Assembly (NCBI GenBank): GCA_034506255.1
Contig: JAPDPX010000001.1
Coordinates: 62,001 to 126,000, forward strand
Reading direction: 5' to 3'
From: a candidate division KSB1 bacterium
GTDB taxonomy: Bacteria; Zhuqueibacterota; Zhuqueibacteria; Zhuqueibacterales; Zhuqueibacteraceae
DNA length: 64,000 nucleotides
Numbering within the stretch: the stretch's first letter is position 1; each line of letters begins with the position of its first letter. The position numbers were made by a program, and so were the translations under genes. Positions 1 to 8,262 of the stretch are shown piece after piece. Under the pieces are notes generated by a model. It saw only the letters and a program-made list of their open reading frames with translations. It was not told the origin of the DNA and did not search any database.

Positions 1-126
1 ATAGCGCCGGCTGAGATGGCGCATCTGCTGCTCGAAAGCCGCGGGCGTGGCGCTGATCATGCGGGGATTCAAATGCGGCGCGCTGCCGGCCTCCGCGATG
101 CGATGATATGTGAGCACCCGCAGCAT
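1..126 (-). CDS. Polysaccharide deacetylase family protein, N-terminal fragment cut by window edge
   Basis: Only the first 42 codons are inside the window; the gene runs off the left end. The visible protein starts MLRVLTYHRI and continues to a segment ending with F-E-Q-Q-M-R-H-L-S. That combination (xLTYHxI, then PxxFExQMxxL) is the usual beginning of NodB-fold polysaccharide deacetylases (carbohydrate esterase 4). These remove acetyl groups from N-acetyl sugars of exopolysaccharide or peptidoglycan. Catalytic Asp/His residues would lie outside the window. The ATG follows the stop of the upstream APH-like gene by two bases, so it is probably co-transcribed as the distal gene of the polysaccharide operon. 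Confidence 0.6.
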   Translation of the reverse strand, partial: MLRVLTYHRIAEAGSAPHLNPRMISATPAAFEQQMRHLSRRY

Positions 127-128
127 GA

Positions 129-1169
129 TCAACCCCGCCACTGCAATTGTCCGGCATGCGCAACGGCGCACCGCCAGAGTTGATAGTACCGGTTTTGGCG
201 CAACCAGTGTCCGGTTGCAGGGTGGAGCGGTTGCCGTCTTTCCTGGCCGGCCTGCAGCCGCCGCAGCAATCCCACGAGATAGCGCACCCAGCACAGAACG
301 AAGAGCGGCACCAGCCGGTCTTCAGGCACTGCCAGGCGTGTGGCATAGGTCCGAATGTGAGGCAGCGCCCAGGCGCGCGGACCGAAAAAGGCCTGCTGAA
401 AAGCTGCGAGATAACCGGGTGTATGCCGGGCATTGTGCCGTGCAAAAGCCACGTAAGTCAGAAAAAAGTAGAGATCGATTGCCGGCATGCCGTGCGGCTC
501 CGCCAGCTCCCAGTCCACCACGCCGATGTTGCCGTCGGCGGTCATCAAGATGTTGGGATGGCTGAAATCCTCATGGGAGAGCACCAGTGGCAGGCCGGGA
601 CGGAGCAAGGGCTCGCACAGCCGCCGGGTTTGTTCGAGCAGGACGGCATCCTCCCCAAACGCTGCGAGCGCAGTTTGCAGTTGTTCCAGCGGCTGGATGA
701 CCAGTTGGTCGAGTCGCGCCGGTGTTGACATGGCCGGTGAGCAGGTGGCGGCGTGAAACTCGAGCAGCCAGGCCAGGGCGGTGCGCAGACAATGTTCCGG
801 CTGTCGCCGCACGACTGCCGGCTTCATCGGTTGGCCGGCCACCGCGGTTTCGAGCAACAAGTAGTGGCCGCCGAATTCCTCGAAGGCGATGACGCGCGGA
901 ATGGAATCAAACCCGCCGGGCCGGGCTTGTTGTGCGGTTTGCAGATTTGCGGCCTCGCGCTCGAGGCGGCCGTTGTCACCCGGCAGACGCGGCAGCTTGG
1001 CCACCATTAGCGGATGGTCGTGGCCCCTGGCCAAAACAAATGCAATCACGTGACCGGAAGCGCGAAAGCGCGGGGTGGCAAACACGCACGACAGGCGGTC
1101 CGCATCACCGAGGTGTTGCAGACCCAGCCGGTGCCAGTTCTGTTTGAGAAAGGAAATGATGGTGTTCAT
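129..1169 (-). CDS. APH-fold phosphotransferase family protein
   Basis: 346 residues. The aminoglycoside phosphotransferase/choline kinase fold is indicated by the catalytic loop HEDFSHPNIL (His199, Asp201, Asn206) and the metal-binding VVDWE (Asp219) near residues 198-221, with a helical C-terminal lobe. Family members transfer phosphate from ATP to small hydroxylated molecules or sugars; the substrate here is unknown. The ATG overlaps the TGA of the upstream kinase-methyltransferase fusion by four bases (ATGA), indicating translational coupling. Position in a polysaccharide operon makes a sugar or lipid-linked glycan intermediate a more likely substrate than an antibiotic. It is the third APH-fold protein in this operon and the only one without a methyltransferase-like partner. 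Confidence 0.75.
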   Translation of the reverse strand: MNTIISFLKQNWHRLGLQHLGDADRLSCVFATPRFRASGHVIAFVLARGHDHPLMVAKLPRLPGDNGRLEREAANLQTAQQARPGGFDSIPRVIAFEEFGGHYLLLETAVAGQPMKPAVVRRQPEHCLRTALAWLLEFHAATCSPAMSTPARLDQLVIQPLEQLQTALAAFGEDAVLLEQTRRLCEPLLRPGLPLVLSHEDFSHPNILMTADGNIGVVDWELAEPHGMPAIDLYFFLTYVAFARHNARHTPGYLAAFQQAFFGPRAWALPHIRTYATRLAVPEDRLVPLFVLCWVRYLVGLLRRLQAGQERRQPLHPATGHWLRQNRYYQLWRCAVAHAGQLQWRG

Positions 1170-2926
1170 GTGCTGGAATTTTTGCGTGCCACGAGGCTCA
1201 CACACGCGATCCCGCGCACCAGTGCACCGGAACGCAACACGACTCTGTCCAGGATCGCGATGAGCCGGCTTTTCAAATCGTGCGCGCGCCGCGCCCGCAC
1301 GAACTTTGCGGCCAGCGCATCGTGCAGCGGAATGATTTGCACGGCCGTCGCGAACCCCGGGCGATGCCAATACATGGCGGTTTGTTCCAGGCCCAGGCGG
1401 CGGAGTTCCGCGGCATATGCCTTTGGCCCGCGAAGCGCCTGCCGCCAGCCTTGTCTCCCTTGGCGTAGACAACGGGCGAAAACACTGCCGATTTCGACAT
1501 ACAAGCAACCGCCCGGCCGCAACCCTGCGGCAATCGCGGCCAGCTCGTGCAGCCCTGGCGCCACCGCCACGGCCACATTGAAACGCGCTGAGGTGCCCAG
1601 TCCGGCGGGCGGCTGCGTAAAAACCGTGAGCGATTGGCTGAAGCAGCGGAGCGCCGCGATGAGCGTGTTGTCCTGTGGCCCGAAGTAGGCCACCTGCTGC
1701 AAGCGCGGCTCGGGCAGGAGAAAACGCCAGTCTATCCGGCGCGACAACAGCAGCAGCTCCTCCGCGGGCAACGTCTGACTGAGCGACGTTGCAGGCGCGG
1801 GCCGGGGCGTGAGGGAGGCACGGTGCGTGGAAACCGCGGCGGGCCTGCTCTCCAGCATGGCGGTCACGGTTTTGTAGAAAAAGCGATGCAGGAGTTTTTG
1901 CCGCACCGTCGCCGCATGACGGTTGCCGAACTGGCGCTGCATGCGCAAGCTCTTTGCCGACCATTTTTGCAGCATGAGCTTGAGACGAAAGAGCCGGATG
2001 ATTTCCCATGGAATCGTCTCCCCCTCAAAATATCCCTGCAAAAATTCCCGGCTGCAGTGTTCGAGATGGCCGGCCGCGAACACCAGACCCTGGCTAAGCA
2101 CCTGCGGCCAGGTGGTGATCAGCCCCGTGAGAAAATATGCGATATCCTCGTACACCGGCATCCGCCAGCGCGCCTGGGTGTCGAGTGCCAACACGCGAGG
2201 GCCGGGCGCGACCAGGAGATTGCGCAGGGCGTAATCGCCGTGCGTCAACCCCAGGGGCAGGAGAGCCGGCAGAACGTCCAGGGCTTCCTGATGCAGGCGG
2301 CATGTGAGTTGGCGAAAAAAGGCGGCGTTGCCAATCGCCGCGGTCAATGTACCGGTGAGACGGTCGAGCACATCGCAGTAAGCGTCGCGGTCGACCTCAC
2401 GCGGGGTGGCATGCCCGCCGCGGTTCAACGCATGAAAAGCACGCAACCAGCTTCCCGCATGACGAAAGAAGAGGAAGAATCCTGCGCGCCGACCCCACGG
2501 CTGCAGCCGGCTGGATTTGGAGAAGAGCGCGCGCAAGGTGGGATAGGTGACCTCTTCCATCACGATTCCCAGCACCTCGGCCACAAAATCCAGCGGCCGC
2601 ACCGCGGCGAAGCGCGCATCGCCCAGGCGGTTGAAATAGGCGTGAATATCGACCAGCGCCTGATATTCCGCGCGGAATTTGATGGCGGGTGCGGTGAGCG
2701 GCGCCGCCGACTCCGGGGTGGTCAGCGGCGGCGTTTTCACCAGCACGCCCTGTTCATCGCTCCCGGCTTTCAGCCGGAAATGGTAAATGGTGGAAGCGGT
2801 GTGCGGTACGGCGTCGACCAGTTCGAGCTTCAGCTCCCGGCCGGCCAGCTCGGGGTAGTAGCGCGGCGCGGCGGCGAAGAGATGCTGCCGCAGCCGTTGC
2901 ACGCACGCTGCGGAAACCTGATTCAT
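1166..2926 (-). CDS. Fusion: APH-like kinase domain followed by methyltransferase-like domain
   Basis: 586 residues. The N-terminal two thirds resemble an APH-type kinase, with catalytic loop THGDYALRNLL (His229, Asp231, Asn236) and a metal-site motif LALDTQ (Asp249) in place of the usual DWE/DFG. The last ~180 residues have a Rossmann-like pattern: a glycine-containing strand (VAYFGPQDN), then a strand with RFNVAVAV and the post-I element GLRPGGCLYVEIG. This is like the C-terminal half of class I methyltransferases, but no canonical SAM motif GxGxG is seen, so activity is doubtful. Start chosen at MNQVSAA, 19 bases after the upstream polymerase gene. The reverse-order fusion lies at 4448-6229 in the same operon. 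Substrate unknown. Confidence 0.65.
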   Translation of the reverse strand: MNQVSAACVQRLRQHLFAAAPRYYPELAGRELKLELVDAVPHTASTIYHFRLKAGSDEQGVLVKTPPLTTPESAAPLTAPAIKFRAEYQALVDIHAYFNRLGDARFAAVRPLDFVAEVLGIVMEEVTYPTLRALFSKSSRLQPWGRRAGFFLFFRHAGSWLRAFHALNRGGHATPREVDRDAYCDVLDRLTGTLTAAIGNAAFFRQLTCRLHQEALDVLPALLPLGLTHGDYALRNLLVAPGPRVLALDTQARWRMPVYEDIAYFLTGLITTWPQVLSQGLVFAAGHLEHCSREFLQGYFEGETIPWEIIRLFRLKLMLQKWSAKSLRMQRQFGNRHAATVRQKLLHRFFYKTVTAMLESRPAAVSTHRASLTPRPAPATSLSQTLPAEELLLLSRRIDWRFLLPEPRLQQVAYFGPQDNTLIAALRCFSQSLTVFTQPPAGLGTSARFNVAVAVAPGLHELAAIAAGLRPGGCLYVEIGSVFARCLRQGRQGWRQALRGPKAYAAELRRLGLEQTAMYWHRPGFATAVQIIPLHDALAAKFVRARRAHDLKSRLIAILDRVVLRSGALVRGIACVSLVARKNSST

Positions 2927-2945
2927 GGCTGTCAGACTGCGACTG

Positions 2946-4445
2946 TCATGCCGCGACCGGCAGGGGGTGAGGTGTCGCGCCGGCCGGCTGCGCGGCGCGC
3001 GCCTCGTTTTTGAGAAGCTGCAGCACCACCCCCGCGAGCGCGAGCAGAAACCAGTAGTAGCGCTGATAAGAAAGATGCAGAAAAACCGCGGTGCCGAGAT
3101 AGGCAATGATGCTCAGGAAGAAAGCGGTCGCCAGATGCGCCAGCTCCGGCCGGTGCGGCAACCAGTGGCGGCGGGCACGCCACAATTGCACTTGCATGAA
3201 GAGCACGATCGCCAGGAAGGCACTCAGGCCGAACACGCCGTTTTCCGCGGCCATTTCGAGGTACATGTTGTGCGCCCGGCGGTTGCCGCGCAACAATTTG
3301 GTGCCGACCTCATTGCCATATTTGCGCACGTAAAATTTGGCGAAGTGGCCCGGGCCCACGCCGGTGAGCGGATGATCGACGAACACATGCAGCGCGGCGA
3401 GATTCTGGGCATAACGGCCGCGCAACGACCCGTCGAGCTCACGGGTTTTGGCGTCGCGCGCCTGCAAATTGGTGATATTGACCAGCCCCTTGACCCGGGC
3501 GATGTAATCGGGCAGGGCCAGCGCCACGATCGCCGCCAGCGCCAGACCGGCAGCCAGGGCATGGCCGGGACGAATGTATTTGAGCGGCACCAGCAGCAGG
3601 AAAAGCACCACCAGCGTGAGGAAGGTGGCGCGCGAGAAGGTCAACAAGACACCGCTCAAAATCAGGCCGGCGGCCGCGAGTGCCAGCAGCCGCCGGCGTG
3701 TGCGTTCGACATAAAAGAGATAAAGTGCCAGCGGCAGCAGCACCACCATGATTTGCGCATAGCGGTTCTGTTCCCCCACCGGCCCCTCCGCGCGTTTGGC
3801 GCCGGAATAGACGTCGTAATCGAGATTGTCGAAGTCGATGGTCTTCTTGCGCTGCGCCAGCCCGAAAAAATTGTTGTCATAGCTGTGGGTGAGTTCCTGC
3901 ACCAGGCTCAGGCTGCCGAGAAAGCTGCCGACCAGCAGCAGGGTCCACAACACCCGCCGCAGGTCCGGCAGACGCCGCACGGCGTTGAGCACGAGAAAAT
4001 AGAGCACGATCCCCTCGATGGCATAGTTGCCGATCTCGTTCAACGCCACAAAAATGTCCTTGCAGGTGAAAGAAGCGAGAATGAGCGTCAGCAGGTAAAG
4101 CAGCATCAGCCCCAGCACGCCGTCGACAATCAACCCCTCCCGCTGCACAAAAAGATAGCGGGCCAACGGCAGAGTCAGCAACAGCGGCACCGCCGCGGCC
4201 ACCGGCTGTGGCACGCCGTGAAATTGATACGCCAGCACCGCAATGTTGCTGTAGAAGACGAAGGTGAAGAGCAGGGTGGCGGCCTGCGGCGAACGAAACA
4301 AATAAAGCCCGCTGAGCACGGCAATGCTGCCGAGTACGAGAAGGAGGAGCAGCTCGTGCGAGGCGAAATAGGCCACTAGGCCGAGGCCGGTCAGAAAGGC
4401 GGCAAGCGCCGTCAGGGTTTTGAGGGCGGGGAGGTGCGCATGCAT
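2946..4445 (-). CDS. O-antigen ligase/polymerase family membrane protein (Wzy-like)
   Basis: 499 residues with about ten to twelve hydrophobic segments and a large periplasmic loop in the second half. This loop contains the family-typical stretch HPLTGVGPGHF followed by RAHNMYLEMAAENG, matching the O-antigen ligase/polymerase domain (Wzy_C type). Such proteins polymerise lipid-linked repeat units or ligate glycans in the periplasm. The loop histidine and arginine pattern (RxxHN) is present. ATG at 4445 follows the upstream fusion gene's TAA by two bases. Co-localised with a flippase (6226-7779), it gives the Wzx/Wzy pair needed for Wzy-dependent assembly. Polymerase versus ligase cannot be decided from sequence alone. 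Confidence 0.85.
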   Translation of the reverse strand: MHAHLPALKTLTALAAFLTGLGLVAYFASHELLLLLVLGSIAVLSGLYLFRSPQAATLLFTFVFYSNIAVLAYQFHGVPQPVAAAVPLLLTLPLARYLFVQREGLIVDGVLGLMLLYLLTLILASFTCKDIFVALNEIGNYAIEGIVLYFLVLNAVRRLPDLRRVLWTLLLVGSFLGSLSLVQELTHSYDNNFFGLAQRKKTIDFDNLDYDVYSGAKRAEGPVGEQNRYAQIMVVLLPLALYLFYVERTRRRLLALAAAGLILSGVLLTFSRATFLTLVVLFLLLVPLKYIRPGHALAAGLALAAIVALALPDYIARVKGLVNITNLQARDAKTRELDGSLRGRYAQNLAALHVFVDHPLTGVGPGHFAKFYVRKYGNEVGTKLLRGNRRAHNMYLEMAAENGVFGLSAFLAIVLFMQVQLWRARRHWLPHRPELAHLATAFFLSIIAYLGTAVFLHLSYQRYYWFLLALAGVVLQLLKNEARAAQPAGATPHPLPVAA

Positions 4446-4447
4446 GA

Positions 4448-6229
4448 TTACACCTGTGGCAAAGGCGGTGAAGCGTGCACCGCAGCACGGTGGTCCGGTG
4501 GCTGCACGGTCAGCAGTGCAGCCAGGCCGGGCGCCTGGCGTTGCGCGATGCAAAGTTTGAGCAGGCGGTAGTAATGTCCTTCCGCCAGCGTTGCCGGTGT
4601 CAGGCGGCTGGCCTCCTTCAAGGCGCGATGCAGCCAGCAGGTGAAAAACAGCGGGCCGACCAACGCACGGTCGAGGCTGGTCACGGCACAATAGCGCGCC
4701 ACCGTTTGCGCCAGCAACGCGCTCAACGGCGAGGCCGCCAGCAACATGCTGCGGAAGCCCTGCAGCGCATCCCGCAGACCCTGCCGGCGCGCCATCCAAT
4801 TGCCGTAGGACCGCATGAAATAAAACAAGTCCCACAACGGCATGCCCTGCACCTCGCCGGCCTCCCAATCGATCACACTCACGCGGCCCTGTGCGGAGAC
4901 CAGCATGTTCCAGGTGCCGGGGTCGCCGTGCTGCAGCACGGAGGGAAAGGGACGGCGGCTGGCGGCCACCCGCGCGATTTGCTTCTGCAAAAAATCACGT
5001 TCCGCCGGTGAGAGTTGATAAAGCCCGGTGAAACGTTCGAACAGGGTTTGCAGCACGGCCGCCGGCGCTGTCGCCGCCACTCTGTTTTCCGGCGCAGACC
5101 CCGCCGCCACCTGCACCAGCCAGTCGATGGCCTGCCTGGCGAACGGGCATGCGGACGTGCCGTGCGTGCGGCTGCGAAAGGGAACGCCGTGCACGGCGCG
5201 CTGACAGCAAATGGCAAGGCCGGCATGATGGCCGAAGAAAACCGGTTCCGGGAAAGTGTCCGGCGGCACCGATCTTTGCTCCTGCAAGCGCAGCAGCATG
5301 CGCTGTTCATTCTCCAGGCGGAAGTTGAATTCCGGCGCGCGGGTCATTTTGATGATCAACTCGGGCCGGCTGCTCTGCTCGGCAAAAAGAAAAAAGATTG
5401 TTTTGTTGGAATTGTACCTGCCGCGCGCCGAAACCCCGCAACGATAGCGCGACAAATCCACGCCCTGCTGGCTGGCGAGTTCGAGCAGAAAACGCGGCGG
5501 GGCCTGGCTTGCCGCGTCCGAGCCGTTGCGACCCACCAGCACCGCCCGCCGCGGCAACAGGCGGAAAAAGTGGGCTGACTGGCTGAGCGCGGTGCCCACC
5601 CGGCTGACCAGGCGCTTCAGCGGTGATTGGCCATAGAGCAAGTTGGCAAAAACAAAGCGCGCCATCGCCGCTTCGCCGAGCGGGAAGGCGGTGCGCCAAT
5701 CGCCGCCAAACGGCGTGAGCCAAAATTGCCGGGTGACATGCAAACCCTGCTGTTGCAGTTTCGTCAGCAGCCGTCTGGCGGTCAAACGCTGGCGATAATC
5801 ATGGCTTTCAAAGTAAATTGTGCCATGCGGCGCCAGGCACCGGCCCAACGCGTCCAGCAATGCCGGATGCTGCAGTGCCTGTTGCATGCTCCGCCGGCCG
5901 GCCAACACAATCAGATCGACACGACCCTCGGGCAGCGACAGCGCGGGGAATTGTGCCGGTTCGAGTACCTGCAGGCGGGAGCCGCGCAATGAGTCGAGTG
6001 CTGCTTCGCTGCGTTTGTGGCACACGGCGGCGCCGGCAATCACCGTGACCTCGGGGCAGAGGGTGGTCAACACCTGCATGGTTGACAAGCCGGGGAGACC
6101 CAAGATGAGCGCCCGTTCGAACCGCATGGTCGGCAGTAAGAAACGCCAGGGCGCACACGCCAGTCCGCCGGTGCAATTCGTGCCCGGTATGAATGCGGCC
6201 TGTAACGTGGTGTCGAGCATGCGGGTCAT
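4448..6229 (-). CDS. Fusion: methyltransferase-like domain followed by APH-like kinase domain
   Basis: 593 residues. Residues ~35-230 look like a divergent Rossmann methyltransferase: FERALILGLPG, then EVTVIAGAAVC, then VDLIVLAGRRS and a CLAPHGTIYFES strand. The glycine-rich SAM loop is weak. The C-terminal ~350 residues form an APH-type kinase with the catalytic loop LQHGDPGTWNML and metal motif VSVIDWEAGE, followed by a helical lobe. The start codon overlaps the stop of the upstream flippase gene by four bases. The domain order is the mirror image of the protein at 1166-2926, suggesting that two functions repeatedly coupled in this operon act on one intermediate. No substrate can be named. 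Confidence 0.65.
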   Translation of the reverse strand: MTRMLDTTLQAAFIPGTNCTGGLACAPWRFLLPTMRFERALILGLPGLSTMQVLTTLCPEVTVIAGAAVCHKRSEAALDSLRGSRLQVLEPAQFPALSLPEGRVDLIVLAGRRSMQQALQHPALLDALGRCLAPHGTIYFESHDYRQRLTARRLLTKLQQQGLHVTRQFWLTPFGGDWRTAFPLGEAAMARFVFANLLYGQSPLKRLVSRVGTALSQSAHFFRLLPRRAVLVGRNGSDAASQAPPRFLLELASQQGVDLSRYRCGVSARGRYNSNKTIFFLFAEQSSRPELIIKMTRAPEFNFRLENEQRMLLRLQEQRSVPPDTFPEPVFFGHHAGLAICCQRAVHGVPFRSRTHGTSACPFARQAIDWLVQVAAGSAPENRVAATAPAAVLQTLFERFTGLYQLSPAERDFLQKQIARVAASRRPFPSVLQHGDPGTWNMLVSAQGRVSVIDWEAGEVQGMPLWDLFYFMRSYGNWMARRQGLRDALQGFRSMLLAASPLSALLAQTVARYCAVTSLDRALVGPLFFTCWLHRALKEASRLTPATLAEGHYYRLLKLCIAQRQAPGLAALLTVQPPDHRAAVHASPPLPQV

Positions 6230-7779
6230 CGCAAAAGTTTTCCAAGCAACGGCAGTTTGAGCAGCTCGGGGAAATTTTCGGCGATGTGCAGCCGTTTCTT
6301 GCTCACCAGGATGACGAGCAGGGAAATCATGGCGGCGAGCGCCGCGGCAATGTAGAAATTAGTGGCCACCAGGAATGGCAGCACGAACAGCCCGCAGGCG
6401 CTGGCGGCGAGCAGCAGGTAGAAAGAGAGATAACTCTTCTCGAACAAGCTTACACCCGCGGCCAGGCGCAGGCCGATTTGCTTGAAAATGTTGTGGAGAA
6501 TCATGGTGCCGGCGGTGCCGACCGCCGCGCCGAGCGCGCCGTGGCGCGGGATCAGGAGCAAATTGATGATGACATTGAACAGCGCCGCGGCGAGATTGAT
6601 GCGCACGATATAGCCCATCCTGCCGATCACCTTCAACGTCAGGCCGTTGAAGCCGAGCGCGGCGTTGAAATAATAACCCAGCGACAGCAGCGCCAGGATG
6701 AGGCCGGATTGCTGGTAGCGCTCGCCGTACAGAAAAACCGTGAGCGGCCCGGCGATGGAGAAGGTGAGTGCGAACACCGGAAACGACAGCACCGCCAGCC
6801 AGATGGCGGTTTTCCAGTAAAGCGCGTTGATGCCGGCGTGATCCCCCTTGGCGAACAGCCGCGCCGCTGTGGGCGTGAACAGCAGCGCGAAACTGTTCAT
6901 TACGATGGCGTTGAGTTTGGCCGCCGGCAGCACCACGCGATAATAGGCGACCTGGGTGGCGTCATGAAAATAGCCCAGCAGCAGCACGTCCGCCGAATGC
7001 ATCACCACCGACAGCAGATCGGAAGTCATCATCGGCAGGGTGAAGGCAAAGACGGCGCGCAGCGGCACCACCAGGCCGCTTTCGCGCCAGCGCCCCAGCA
7101 GGTTTTCCCGGCGCAGCATGCGCACAAACAGCACCAGATATATCAGCACACCGAGCAGGCTCGCGGCGAGATAACCGTAGGCGAGAAACAGCACGTCGCT
7201 GCCAAACACCATCAACAACACCACCACGGTCAACTTCAGCAGCGGGCCGAGCACGTGCTTGCGAAAAAAGATCGAGCGCGCGTTGGCAAAACTCGCAAAC
7301 AGCCCCAGGAACACGCCGTCCAGCACTTCGACCGGGATCAAAAAGATCAGCACGGCGAGCAGCGGGAACGAAGCCTTGCCCTCGGCCATCAGTCGGGCGA
7401 CCAGCTCCGGTGCCGCGAAAAAGGCGCCGATGATCAGCGCGCTGGTGAGTAGAATGACGCCAAACACCAGCACCATGGTGCCGAAGAGTTTGTCGTATTC
7501 CCCCTTCTCATGATAGATCGGAATGAAACGCGAGATCGCGCGATCCAGGCCGAGCGTGGCAAAACCCTGGCAGAAGGACACCACCGACAGCGCATAGGCC
7601 CAGGCGCCGTAATCGCCGGTGGCGAGATGGCGCACGATCAACACCTGTGACACGAAGTTCAGGCCGACGGAGAGCAGTCGTCCGCTCAACAGCAGGCTGG
7701 AGCCGCGAATCTGCCTGCGCGTGGCATCCTTTCTCATTACGCGGGGCGCGGCCGCGATTTCGGTTGGGGAATCTGCCAT
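6226..7779 (-). CDS. Polysaccharide flippase (Wzx/MATE-like, oligosaccharide exporter family)
   Basis: 517 residues with about twelve to fourteen transmembrane segments. It begins with a charged N-terminus, then SSLLLSGRLLSVGLNFVSQ and ATGDYGAWAYALSVV, typical of the polysaccharide biosynthesis protein/MATE-like flippases. These move undecaprenyl-linked repeat units across the inner membrane. It precedes the fusion kinase gene with an ATGA overlap, and the O-antigen polymerase-like gene is two genes downstream. A second, different flippase is at 59909-61495, so two Wzx/Wzy-type systems are probably present. Confidence 0.88.
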   Translation of the reverse strand: MADSPTEIAAAPRVMRKDATRRQIRGSSLLLSGRLLSVGLNFVSQVLIVRHLATGDYGAWAYALSVVSFCQGFATLGLDRAISRFIPIYHEKGEYDKLFGTMVLVFGVILLTSALIIGAFFAAPELVARLMAEGKASFPLLAVLIFLIPVEVLDGVFLGLFASFANARSIFFRKHVLGPLLKLTVVVLLMVFGSDVLFLAYGYLAASLLGVLIYLVLFVRMLRRENLLGRWRESGLVVPLRAVFAFTLPMMTSDLLSVVMHSADVLLLGYFHDATQVAYYRVVLPAAKLNAIVMNSFALLFTPTAARLFAKGDHAGINALYWKTAIWLAVLSFPVFALTFSIAGPLTVFLYGERYQQSGLILALLSLGYYFNAALGFNGLTLKVIGRMGYIVRINLAAALFNVIINLLLIPRHGALGAAVGTAGTMILHNIFKQIGLRLAAGVSLFEKSYLSFYLLLAASACGLFVLPFLVATNFYIAAALAAMISLLVILVSKKRLHIAENFPELLKLPLLGKLLR

Positions 7780-7851
7780 GTTTATTCTGTTTGGCGATAC
7801 AGCCCGGATACAAACTTTCTGGAAAGCAATGCTTCCGTTGCGTGTGGGAAC

Positions 7852-7898
7852 GTAGTGCAGACATTTTGTTTGTCTGCAGGCAGTAAGGCCTGCGCTGC
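7852..7898 (+). repeat. REP-type palindromic repeat, copy 1 (family B)
   Basis: Reads GTAGTGCAGACATTTTG then TTTGTCTGCAGGCAG and GGCCTGCGCTGC. Inverted arms GCAGACA/TGTCTGC and GCAGGC/GCCTGC give a two-stem structure. Related copies at 25812-25855, 41417-41483 and 47781-47829, all outside genes. Confidence 0.6.
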
Positions 7899-7910
7899 TC
7901 CACCCGTTGC

Positions 7911-7953
7911 CGGGGGCTCACCACGAAAATGCCGTGGCGCAGGCTTCCAGCCC
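7911..7953 (-). repeat. Second arm of the family B repeat next to copy 1
   Basis: On the minus strand it reads GGGCTGGAAGCCTGCGCCA then CGGCATTTTCGTGG. It matches the right half of the copy at 41417-41483 (GGCTGGCAGCCTGCGCCA, then TGGCATTTTCGGGG). With 7852-7898 it makes a composite, partly inverted pair. Confidence 0.5.
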
Positions 7954-8148
7954 AATGCTGCGAACTTTTTCGAAACGATAAGAATCCAAAAGCCAAAGCA
8001 TGCCGGGAGGCGAAGCCGCAGGAGTTTCGCAAAGCGTAACCGCTCTGCCTTGTTTTGACCGTGGCTTTATCCTGCGATCCTGCAGATACGCTCTGCAGGA
8101 ATGCCACGCCAAGCCGTGGCAGATCAAACAGGGAGCTGAACCGTTCAG

Positions 8149-8213
8149 GGCCGGTGCCCAAAGGCATGGCTGCGAAATTTTATTTTCATCGACCGCCGCA
8201 TGCGGCATGGCAA
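8149..8213 (-). repeat. Dispersed repeat family C, copy 1
   Basis: On the minus strand: GCCATGCCGC, CGGC, then ATGAAAAT, TTTCG, TGCCTT and CACCGGCCC in this order. The same ordered blocks occur on the plus strand at 12470-12540, with scattered substitutions. The two copies are inverted and flank the three-gene block 8263-11718. Neither copy is inside a supported gene. Confidence 0.5.
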
Positions 8214-8262
8214 CCCTGCGGGTTTGCAAGCAAGGCCAAACCGTTGCAGGAATGCCTTTTTG

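Larger units (their letters stand above)
7780..8262. repeat. Gene-free interval carrying REP-type and other dispersed repeats
   Basis: No credible gene on either strand; open frames here are short with atypical composition. The interval contains an imperfect palindrome at 7852-7898, a second inverted arm at 7911-7953, and a ~65 base element at 8149-8213 that recurs inverted at 12470-12540. It separates the flippase gene from the upstream three-gene block (8263-11718), so transcription across it is uncertain. The promoter of the flippase operon could lie here, but I cannot identify one with confidence. Confidence 0.6.

Noticed and set aside
129..1169. Aminoglycoside resistance gene
   Set aside because: APH fold is present, but the operon is for polysaccharide assembly and two related APH-fold domains lie in the same operon; a resistance role is not supported.
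2925..4379. Long plus-strand open frame opposite the O-antigen polymerase gene (and similar ones at 6193-7452, 18412-20244, 26123-28054, 36731-37990, 38049-39509, 50656-51909)
   Set aside because: These are Arg/Gln/His-rich antisense frames forced open by high GC and codon bias of recognised genes on the other strand.
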